A stretch of DNA of 64,000 nt from Bacteroidales bacterium (lineage in GTDB: Bacteria > Bacteroidota > Bacteroidia > Bacteroidales > JAAYJT01), in NCBI GenBank assembly GCA_014860575.1, contig JACZJK010000035.1:1-64000 (forward strand), in the 5' to 3' direction. The position numbers were made by a program, and so were the translations under genes. How positions within the stretch are numbered: the first letter of the stretch is position 1; the number at the start of each line of letters is the position of its first letter. This document shows positions 1-6,481 of this stretch, in pieces. The notes under the pieces were generated by a model. The model saw only the letters and a program-made list of their open reading frames with translations. It had not been told where the DNA came from and made no database searches.

Positions 1-228
1 AACTTCAGGAAAGTAAGTGACGCCACCAACAATTACTTCTGCTTTTACTGGAATAAGCAGGTTGCCTTGTGTGTCAACAGGGCAGTCAAAGTCACCTTTG
101 AGCCCACTGGGATCAATTTGTTCAATGCCAAAAGTTACATCTTGCGGCACGGCTTCTTTTTCATCTTTCTGGCAGCTTACAACCGCAATTGCGAGAAGCA
201 CCAGCAATGTTAAAATTTTTGTTTTCAT
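1..228 (-). CDS. Small lipoprotein, 3' end cut by window edge
   Basis: The first 76 codons are visible; the gene runs off the left edge. The start is the ATG read from 226-228. The N-terminus is a signal peptide ending in the lipobox VVSC with Cys19, so a lipidated, membrane-anchored protein is expected. The visible mature part (FGIEQIDPSGL, then FDCPVD and a stretch about EVIVGGVTYFPEV) matches the same stretch of the next gene upstream at 470-1045, so the two are tandem paralogs. I do not recognise the family and cannot assign a function. Confidence 0.8.
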   Translation of the reverse strand, partial: MKTKILTLLVLLAIAVVSCQKDEKEAVPQDVTFGIEQIDPSGLKGDFDCPVDTQGNLLIPVKAEVIVGGVTYFPEV

Positions 229-469
229 AATTTCTGATTTTTGGTTTTAAACTTTGTTTTTGGTTTGTTGATTTATTTGTTCCTCCTTCGTGTTCAGGAA
301 ACCACTCCTGTTTTTTTTCTGAAGGTCTCCGGCTCATACCGGAGGAAATTTGGTTTTAATTTAACCTGATGGTTTCTGGCTTTTTGTATTTTGCTAGGGG
401 CTGCGGCTAGAGCAGCCAGGCACAGAGCAATCTACATTTGTTCATGGTTTGATTTTTAGGTTGTTTGGA
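229..469. other. Gap between the two lipoprotein genes
   Basis: 241 bp. A short hairpin CTCCGG (327-332) and CCGGAG (339-344) with a T-run to its left is the only structure; on the minus strand this is A-rich, not a terminator. No gene. Confidence 0.4.
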
Positions 470-1045
470 CTAAGGTTTAGGAGTTATATAGGGATTCGAT
501 CTGGCTGTGGAATACTGACCTTTTGCCTGCTTACTGAAACCAAATAGCTGGCAGGCTTCAGTTAAATAGCACAAAACATCAACCTGCACTTCGGTTTTCT
601 CAAACGGACTGACATTAATATCAAAGTCAACAACGGAAGTTACGTAATCGGCATAATAAGAACCACTTAGCGGTGTTGCCATAATTATATCGCCCCCGAT
701 GGACTCAAGCAAAGCGAACCATGAGATATTATATGAGGTTGCAGAGCCCTCAGGCAGGGCAAGTTTAATAGCCTGGGTGTAAAGCTTGTCATTCAAATAA
801 TATGTGGAAGGATAATAGGTAGTATCGTTTATGACCACTTCTGCAACTGTGGGGATTTTCAGGTTGCCATCAGCATCAAGCGGACATTCAATATCGCTGG
901 CGTCCTTTAATAATAAGGGATCAATCTGGCTGACGCTGAATACAACATATTGCTGCATCATCACCCTGGGCTCTTCATTTTTATTGCACCCCAGGCTAAA
1001 AAGGATCATGATGACCAGTACTATTAAATGTTGGAGATTTTTCAT
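470..1045 (-). CDS. Small lipoprotein, tandem paralog of the gene at 1-228
   Basis: 191 residues. The N-terminal signal peptide ends in the lipobox FSLGC with Cys20. The region FSVSQIDPLLLKDAS, IECPLDADGNLKIP and EVVINDTTYYPSTYY aligns with its downstream neighbour, showing a duplication. The mature protein looks like a compact beta-rich domain with alternating hydrophobic strands; no catalytic motif is visible. It probably sits in the outer membrane or periplasm. The product is a lipoprotein of unknown function; I am sure of the coding call and of the lipobox, not of any role. Confidence 0.8.
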   Translation of the reverse strand: MKNLQHLIVLVIMILFSLGCNKNEEPRVMMQQYVVFSVSQIDPLLLKDASDIECPLDADGNLKIPTVAEVVINDTTYYPSTYYLNDKLYTQAIKLALPEGSATSYNISWFALLESIGGDIIMATPLSGSYYADYVTSVVDFDINVSPFEKTEVQVDVLCYLTEACQLFGFSKQAKGQYSTARSNPYITPKP

Positions 1046-1057
1046 TTGTTTTCTCTG

Positions 1058-1091
1058 TTAAAAACCTGGTTGATGAAAGTCTGGTTTTTAA
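1058..1091 (-). terminator. Weak inverted repeat between 1110-1463 gene and the lipoprotein
   Basis: Perfect 9-bp arms TTAAAAACC (1058-1066) and GGTTTTTAA (1083-1091). On the minus strand the right end of the stem is a T-run, which fits a weak terminator for the gene at 1110-1463, or a 5' UTR hairpin of the lipoprotein gene. Confidence 0.35.
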
Positions 1092-1109
1092 GACTGTTGA
1101 TATTAAAAG

Positions 1110-1463
1110 CTATATTTTATCTGAGCTATTCCTGTAATTCAATTTTTTCTTGTTATTTATTTCAATTTTCTTTTCAACGATATAATAATGTATGGAGGTG
1201 TTGAGTGTATTATCGGCAAGCATGAAATAGTGACGGGAAGGGTTTAGTACTATTACCTTTACTGTTTGCGGTAGTTGCCTGAGTTCATTGAGTAGCAATT
1301 TTACCGGGTTTGTTTCATTTTCAATGACCAGGAGTTCTGCATAATAGCGTTCCACTGCATCAAGCGCTTCATCAGCATCATTCACATAGTGATATGTATC
1401 GTTCGCGATCTTCTCAATGGCACTCATGGCCTTTCTTGCACTGCCTAACACAACTATTTTCAT
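1110..1463 (-). CDS. Hypothetical protein with receiver-like fold signals
   Basis: 117 residues starting MKIVVLGSARKAMSAIEKIA. Alternating strand/helix pattern (IVVLGS, ELLVIEN, VKVIVLN) resembles a CheY-like or pseudo-receiver alpha/beta fold, but the acidic pair and the phospho-acceptor Asp cannot be placed with confidence. The C-terminus is Lys/Asn-rich. It lies upstream of the two small lipoprotein genes on the same strand, 64 bp from the nearer one. Unknown function; the fold suggestion is inference only. Confidence 0.65.
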   Translation of the reverse strand: MKIVVLGSARKAMSAIEKIANDTYHYVNDADEALDAVERYYAELLVIENETNPVKLLLNELRQLPQTVKVIVLNPSRHYFMLADNTLNTSIHYYIVEKKIEINNKKKLNYRNSSDKI

Positions 1464-1569
1464 TTTGGTATCAATCGTTTTTTCTTTTACTAATATCGTG
1501 CCAAGCTTATAATCAATTGAATAACAGGAGGTTGCAATGAATATTCGTCAAAGGGGTTGCATATCTGCA

Positions 1570-1666
1570 TGCCCGGTTCCGGGCAACATTTTAGACAACA
1601 CCTTCCAAACCGGCTTATTTTACTGGCCTTACCGAAGCAAACCTTAAATTGCCCGTAAACGGGCAA
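1570..1666. repeat. Pair of GCCCG-type inverted repeats
   Basis: TGCCCGGTTCCGGGCA (1570-1585) has 7-bp arms and a 2-bp centre; TTGCCCGTAAACGGGCAA (1649-1666) has 8-bp arms and a 2-bp centre. They share a TGCCCG/CGGGCA half-site. They could be protein-binding sites or copies of a dispersed small repeat. Confidence 0.55.
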
Positions 1667-1977
1667 GTGGGCAGATTTTGGGCAATTGTTTAACAAAAGC
1701 AGATTCTTGAATTCCGGCGATGATGTTTTATTTCTGACAGATTGTTATCCAAAAGCAATCAACCCGAAATCACGCAATCGCCCGGTTGTGGGGCAGTTAT
1801 TTTATGCAGAAGAGAAGGTATTAGACGGGATGAAGAATAATCATTTTTCTTCGCACAAAGACAACACAATGAGGGGTATATGAGTGTGTCGGAATCAGTC
1901 TTGTTTGATGTTTACTTCATTATTATGATTTGAGAGTTTACATTCATTCAAAGTTTGCTCTCATTTTTACATCAGAA

Positions 1978-2009
1978 AATTAAATTGCATCGAAAGATGC
2001 AGTTTAATT
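1978..2009. other. Hairpin with GAAA tetraloop
   Basis: Arms AATTAAATTGCATC and GATGCAGTTTAATT flank a GAAA loop, 14 bp with one G-U-type mismatch. The GNRA loop suggests it acts as RNA. There is no T-run next to it, so a simple terminator is not obvious; it may stabilise or end a transcript in the 1.9-2.1 kb gap. Confidence 0.45.
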
Positions 2010-2136
2010 ACAGATTAAAAGCACCTGATCCATTTTCTTATTCCTGTTACTGTCCTTTCAAAATGTGTTTTCCGGCATTGAACCCATGATTAGGGTATTT
2101 CACCAAGCATCATTTTCCTATCCCTGAGCCAGGGCT

Positions 2137-2144
2137 TACTTTTG
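2137..2144 (+). promoter_or_regulatory. Candidate Bacteroidota -7 box (TACTTTTG)
   Basis: TACTTTTG fits the Bacteroidota -7 consensus TAnnTTTG, 49 bp before the sensor kinase ATG. The -33 region is T-rich (CATTTTCC at 2111) but lacks a clear TTG. Confidence 0.45.
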
Positions 2145-2192
2145 CTACAAATCTGAATTGAACTATCCATTTATATGTTGAGGTAAATAGAA

Positions 2193-3875
2193 ATGCGCAA
2201 ACCCGTAATCCAATCATTAAAGGAATTGAACCAGTTCAATCATGATCATGGTTTTTTGCATTACCGCGAGAAAAACCTGAAACGTATCCTGTTGGTGATT
2301 ACTATTATAGGAATACTGCTGGTGGCAGTTTTTCATACCCACGACTGGCTTTCGGGTTTCCATGGCATCAATTTATTATTTGCGGTAAGGCTTGGCATCA
2401 TCATGGTTTTTATCACCAATCTGGCCATTGCACACATATCGGACAGCGACAAGGTTGTAAAATGGTGCATTTATATCGGCTTCTATATCAGTGCATTTTA
2501 TTGCACTCTCATTTCATGGCTGCACGGCGGCCTCGAAAGTTCATACTGGGGCGGCCTCAGTTTTATGCTCATCATTTGGTTTGTTTTTATACCTTTTCCC
2601 TATCGCAACCAAATATTGCACGGGATTATTTTCATCTTCCAATATTATCTGATCCTATACGCTTTTTCTTCCGAACCCATTGACTGGGTTCCTGTGCTGG
2701 AATGGAGCTTCTTTATGAGCGGTACCTTGCTTATGGGAACCCTTGTTACGGTGCTGAACAACCGTTTATCGGCCAACGCCTTCTACAGCAGCGAAGCGAA
2801 AACAGAAGCCGAAAAAGCATTGAAGGAAGCCAACAAAAGGCTCACCCTCCATATACAGCACTCTCCACTTGCTTTCATTGAATGGAATGAGCATCTCGAA
2901 GTAGTGGATTGGAACCCGGCTGCCGAAAAAACCTTTGGGTTCACACGGGAAGAAGCCATTGGAAGTCATGCCTATGAGATCATTGTGCCGGAACACCAGC
3001 ATGCGAGCATCAACAAAGTCTGGGAAAATATTCTGAATAAAACCGGCGGATCTTTTAATGTAAATGAAAATCTGACAAAAGATGGCCGCACCATCATCTG
3101 CGAATGGTACAACACTCCGCTGAAAAATAGCACGGGAAAGGTGATTGGGCTTGCCTCTATGGCCCAGGATATTACTGCACGAAAAAAACTTGAAGCCGAC
3201 CTTGAAAAGTCATTGTCAATGCTTGAGAAGAACTACTCAACAACTTTGGAACAAATGCAGAGCTATTTCAGTGAGTTGCAACTGAAGAAAAATGAACTGC
3301 TGCAACTTCAGAAAGAAAATTTGCAATCGCAGTTTGAGATGCTTAAAAACCAGGTAAATCCACATTTTCTTTTCAACAGCCTCAATGTGCTCACTTCACT
3401 GATAAGCGTTGAACCTGAACTGGCCGAGAAATTCACCGGGCAGCTATCAAAGGTTTACCGCTATGTGCTCGAACACCGCTCCGATGATCTCGTTCAGTTG
3501 AGAACCGAGCTTGATTTCCTGAAATCTTACATTTTTCTGCTACGTATCCGCTTCGGTGATAAACTGGAAGTAAATTACCGAGTGGATGCTGGCAATCTGG
3601 ATTTGAAACTTCCACCGCTTTCGCTGCAGATTCTGATTGAGAATGCTATTAAACACAATACTTTTACCAATCGCTCACCATTAAATATTGATATCTTTGT
3701 GGATGATGAAAATTATCTGAATGTGATCAACAATTACCAGAAACGCGAAAAAAACATGGAATCAACCGGCCTCGGCCTGATCAATATTGCGAACCGCTAC
3801 AGCTTTTTAACCGACCGCCCGACTTTTTTTGGAATAGACCAAGAGCGATTTATCGCCCGTATTCCACTTTTATAA
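2193..3875 (+). CDS. LytS/YehU-type sensor histidine kinase with PAS domain
   Basis: 560 residues. About six hydrophobic membrane segments fill residues 31-188, followed by a short helix, a PAS domain (about 215-330, with WNPAAEKTFGFTREEA), a coiled-coil linker and a His_kinase domain of the LytS type: NPHFLFNSLNVLTSLI with the phospho-acceptor His391, then an ATPase domain with the N-box IENAIKHN and GLGLINIANR. It should autophosphorylate in the membrane and pass phosphate to a LytTR regulator. The LytTR regulator gene follows 328 bp downstream, separated by short-period repeats. The start ATG follows a TAnnTTTG box. A second kinase with the same C-terminal part is at 6482-8680. Confidence 0.92.
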   Translation: MRKPVIQSLKELNQFNHDHGFLHYREKNLKRILLVITIIGILLVAVFHTHDWLSGFHGINLLFAVRLGIIMVFITNLAIAHISDSDKVVKWCIYIGFYISAFYCTLISWLHGGLESSYWGGLSFMLIIWFVFIPFPYRNQILHGIIFIFQYYLILYAFSSEPIDWVPVLEWSFFMSGTLLMGTLVTVLNNRLSANAFYSSEAKTEAEKALKEANKRLTLHIQHSPLAFIEWNEHLEVVDWNPAAEKTFGFTREEAIGSHAYEIIVPEHQHASINKVWENILNKTGGSFNVNENLTKDGRTIICEWYNTPLKNSTGKVIGLASMAQDITARKKLEADLEKSLSMLEKNYSTTLEQMQSYFSELQLKKNELLQLQKENLQSQFEMLKNQVNPHFLFNSLNVLTSLISVEPELAEKFTGQLSKVYRYVLEHRSDDLVQLRTELDFLKSYIFLLRIRFGDKLEVNYRVDAGNLDLKLPPLSLQILIENAIKHNTFTNRSPLNIDIFVDDENYLNVINNYQKREKNMESTGLGLINIANRYSFLTDRPTFFGIDQERFIARIPLL

Positions 3876-4203
3876 ATTTGAACCTTAAACCAACTATAGA
3901 ACAATAGAACAATAGAACATTTGAATTATGAATCCTCAAGAGCGGCAGTAGGCAGCGGCAGCAGCAGTCCACAAGTAACTTAAATTTTACAAAAACGAGA
4001 AATAAACAAGTAAGCAGTAAGCAATTAAACAGTAGGCAAAAAAACCAGCAACCAGCAACCAGCAACCAACCTCTTGAACAAACAATAGAACAATAGAACA
4101 TCTGAATTATGAACCGAGAACCCAGAATCTTGAATTTTGAATCTTGAATTTTGAATCCTTGAACATAAACATCTCACGATTAAATAAATATAAAACTACC
4201 GCT
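3876..4203. repeat. Short-period degenerate repeats filling the kinase-regulator gap
   Basis: The gap is made of small tandem words: GAACAATA with 8-bp period (near 3897 and 4077), ACCAGCA with 7-bp period (near 4047-4068), and AATCTTG/AATTTTG with 7-bp period (near 4126-4160). The same words recur in the gap at 50017-50236. An open frame extends upstream of the regulator through part of this repeat, but the amino acids look repeat-derived, so I start the regulator at 4204. Confidence 0.7.
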
Positions 4204-4962
4204 ATGAAAGTCGTAATCATTGAAGACGAAAAACTTGCAGCCAATCACCTGGAAAAAATGATCACCAAATATGATCCTTCCGTTGAGGTGCTTGCAAAAC
4301 TCGAATCGGTTGAAGATTCCATTAACTGGTTTACCGCCAATGGCGATCCCGATTTGATTTTTCTTGATATCCATCTTGATGACGGATTGAGTTTTGCCAT
4401 TTTTGAAAAGGTAAAAGTCAGTGCCCCCATCATTTTCACCACCGCTTACGATGAGTATGCCATCAAAGCATTTAAAATGAAGAGCATTGATTATCTGCTC
4501 AAACCAATCTTGCCCGAAGAACTTTATAAGGCCATTGATAAATACAAAGAGTGGCAGGCTCCCGGAAACACTGCTATTGATATGCAATCACTGGTTGATC
4601 TTATTTCAAAGCGGGATCCGGTATACAAAGCCAGGTTCAGCATCACGGTTGGAGAAAAGATTAAATCGGTGGGCATTGAGCAGGTGGCTTACTTTTACTC
4701 AAGCCAGGGCATTACCTTTTTGGTAACAAATGAGAACCTGCATTATCCTATTGATTTAAGCCTCGAGCAATTGGCCGAGCAACTCAATCCCACGGAATTT
4801 TTCCGCATCAACCGGCAATTCCTCATCAGGCTGAAAGCCATCCGTAATGTGCATGTTTACCCCAAAAGCAGGCTTAAGATTGATCTGACCCCAGCCTATC
4901 CCGACGAAATTTTCGTGAGCATAGATAAGGTCACCCGCTTCAAGGCATGGCTTGATGCTTAA
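4204..4962 (+). CDS. LytTR-family response regulator
   Basis: 252 residues from ATG 4204. Receiver domain at residues 1-120 with the acidic pair Glu7/Asp9, phospho-acceptor Asp55 (FLDIHLDD), Thr80 and Lys100. A LytTR DNA-binding domain fills about 150-250 (IEQVAYFYSSQGITFLV, FFRINRQFLI). It is the expected partner of the LytS-type kinase just upstream and probably also of the related kinase at 6482. LytTR regulators bind direct-repeat sites as dimers. The frame stays open for 20 codons upstream, but those codons lie in the intergenic repeat; MKVVIIEDEK is the standard receiver start. Confidence 0.93.
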   Translation: MKVVIIEDEKLAANHLEKMITKYDPSVEVLAKLESVEDSINWFTANGDPDLIFLDIHLDDGLSFAIFEKVKVSAPIIFTTAYDEYAIKAFKMKSIDYLLKPILPEELYKAIDKYKEWQAPGNTAIDMQSLVDLISKRDPVYKARFSITVGEKIKSVGIEQVAYFYSSQGITFLVTNENLHYPIDLSLEQLAEQLNPTEFFRINRQFLIRLKAIRNVHVYPKSRLKIDLTPAYPDEIFVSIDKVTRFKAWLDA

Positions 4963-4980
4963 GAATTTCTGGCAGATTCT

Positions 4981-4988
4981 TACCTTTG
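4981..4988 (+). promoter_or_regulatory. Candidate -7 box (TACCTTTG) for phosphofructokinase
   Basis: TACCTTTG matches TAnnTTTG, 52 bp before the pfk ATG and 18 bp after the stop of the response regulator. No clear TTG lies at the right distance upstream. Confidence 0.45.
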
Positions 4989-5040
4989 CACCCTTTCCGG
5001 CAATTTGAGTTGGCGGAAGGATCATCAAACTGAAAACTAA

Positions 5041-6135
5041 ATGAAAAGAGTACTTATAGTAACCGGCGGCGGTGACTGCCCCGGATTAAATGCTGTGATA
5101 AGGGCCGTTGTAAAGCGCGCCTCACAAGAGAAAGATTGGGAAGTCTTAGGCAGTATCGAAGCGTTTAACGGTATTTTGCGCGAACCAACCGAGATCATGG
5201 TGCTGGACGAAAAAGCCGTTTCAGGCATCCACTATCAGGGCGGCACAATACTGCAAACCACCAACAAGGGAGGCCCGTTTGCCTGGCCTGTGAAACAAAA
5301 CGATGGTAGCTGGATCACAGTGGACCGCAGCGATGAAATGATCCGCAAAATACAGTATCTTGGCATTGATGCCGTAATCAATATCGGCGGCGACGGTTCG
5401 CAGCGCATTTCCCAGGCCTTGCACGAAAAAGGGCTCAATATCATCGGGGTTCCCAAAACCATTGACAATGACCTCTCGGCAACCGATTCCACGTTTGGTT
5501 TTCAAACCGCAATCCAGATTGCAACCGAGGCCGTTGATAAACTGGTGACCACCGCTGCCAGTCACAACCGTGTGTTTATCATGGAGGTGATGGGCCGCGA
5601 TGCAGGTTGGATCGCACTGAATGCTGCCGTAGCAGGTGGTGCGGAAATCTGTCTGATCCCTGAAATTCCTTACGATACACAAAAGGTTCTCGATAAAGTG
5701 AATTCCCGCTTTGTACGGGGACGTGGATTTGTGAACATCGTTATCTCCGAAGGCGCTCATCCGGTTGGAGGCGATGTGGTAGGGAGCAAGTCAGACGAGG
5801 TAGGATACCGCAACTTTAAACTAGGCGGTGTCGCGTTCAAGCTATTGGAAGACTTGAAAACAGCCGGATGCGTGCATGAAATGCGTGCTACAGTTTTGGG
5901 CCATCTGCAAAGGGGCGGGATACCTATTGCCTACGACCGCGTGCTGGCAACACAGTTTGGGGTGAAAGCCTTTGAAATGGTTAAAAATGCTGAATTCGGC
6001 AAAATGGTTTCTTACCAGCATCCTTATATCACAAGTGTTACCCTGAAAGAGGCTATCGTTCAGCCTAACCTGGTTACACCCGATAACGCCCTGATGAAAA
6101 CTGCAAGGGGAGTAGGGATTTGTTTCGGGGATTGA
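5041..6135 (+). CDS. pfkA: 6-phosphofructokinase (group III type)
   Basis: 364 residues, a little longer than E. coli PfkA (320). It phosphorylates fructose 6-phosphate to fructose 1,6-bisphosphate, the committed step of glycolysis. Motifs: VTGGGDCPGLNAVIR at the N-terminus, IGGDGS at 115-120, PKTIDND at 138-144, MEVMGRDAGWIA and LGHLQRGG. The Gly at GGDG is typical of ATP-dependent enzymes, whereas the Lys in PKTIDND (Gly in ordinary ATP enzymes) is typical of the PPi-dependent and group III enzymes. From what is known of group III, the Gly/Lys combination predicts ATP use without classical allosteric control. It lies between the two sensor kinases and has its own -7 box. Confidence 0.93.
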   Translation: MKRVLIVTGGGDCPGLNAVIRAVVKRASQEKDWEVLGSIEAFNGILREPTEIMVLDEKAVSGIHYQGGTILQTTNKGGPFAWPVKQNDGSWITVDRSDEMIRKIQYLGIDAVINIGGDGSQRISQALHEKGLNIIGVPKTIDNDLSATDSTFGFQTAIQIATEAVDKLVTTAASHNRVFIMEVMGRDAGWIALNAAVAGGAEICLIPEIPYDTQKVLDKVNSRFVRGRGFVNIVISEGAHPVGGDVVGSKSDEVGYRNFKLGGVAFKLLEDLKTAGCVHEMRATVLGHLQRGGIPIAYDRVLATQFGVKAFEMVKNAEFGKMVSYQHPYITSVTLKEAIVQPNLVTPDNALMKTARGVGICFGD

Positions 6136-6481
6136 GACGGGGCCTGATCAGTCTGCACCACTAAGGCACTGAGTTCACTTAGCCTTAATAATTCACACCG
6201 CCAAGACACGAAGACGCAAGGATTTGATTTATAGAGAATAAGAAAATCTAAGATAAATTGATTTGAGAACAAGGATTAACGAATAGCGATCTATGAAGTG
6301 CCCTCCTAACTTCGAAAATCTAAAATCGTTAACTTAGCGAAGCGATCTCACCGGAGGTAATCCTTGTTCGTAAATCAGTTCTAAGTGAGCTTAGTGGTAA
6401 AAACCAAGCTTGGCCGATAGCTGCTTTTTTCCCTATTTTTACAGCCGATTTTAACCATCTCTAACATAACTCTCAGCCACT
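6136..6481. repeat. Nested imperfect inverted repeat in the pfk-kinase gap
   Basis: Outer arms at 6156-6182 and 6381-6399 (CACCACTAAG with CTTAGTGG, and TTCACTTAG with CTAAGTGAG) enclose inner arms at 6259-6278 and 6358-6377 (AGAACAAGGATTA-type, 18 of 20 bases complementary). The whole palindromic unit is about 244 bp and has no open frame. It could fold as one long hairpin or be a non-autonomous mobile repeat. After it, TTG (6410-6412) N21 TATTTTTA (6434-6441) is a near-consensus promoter for the next kinase. Confidence 0.6.
6410..6441 (+). promoter_or_regulatory. Candidate promoter for the second sensor kinase
   Basis: TTG at 6410-6412 is followed after 21 bp by TATTTTTA at 6434-6441, one base from the TAnnTTTG consensus, and 40 bp before the ATG. 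Confidence 0.4.

Larger units (their letters stand above)
1464..2192. other. 729-bp intergenic region with inverted repeats and no convincing gene
   Basis: Two short opposite-strand open frames in this gap (1490-1696 minus, 1686-1883 plus) have no recognisable protein features and overlap one another. What can be seen are GC-rich inverted repeats in an otherwise AT-rich gap: TGCCCGG-TT-CCGGGCA at 1570-1585, TTGCCCGT-AA-ACGGGCAA at 1649-1666, and a degenerate third about 1779-1796, plus an RNA-like hairpin at 1978-2009. The right end carries the likely promoter of the sensor kinase. Confidence 0.6.

Noticed and set aside
1490-1883. Two short open frames in the 1464-2192 gap
   Set aside because: They overlap on opposite strands, have no recognisable family or promoter, and are built around the inverted repeats.
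4144-4203. Longer N-terminus for the LytTR regulator
   Set aside because: The extra 20 residues come from the AATCTTG intergenic repeat and precede a standard receiver start.
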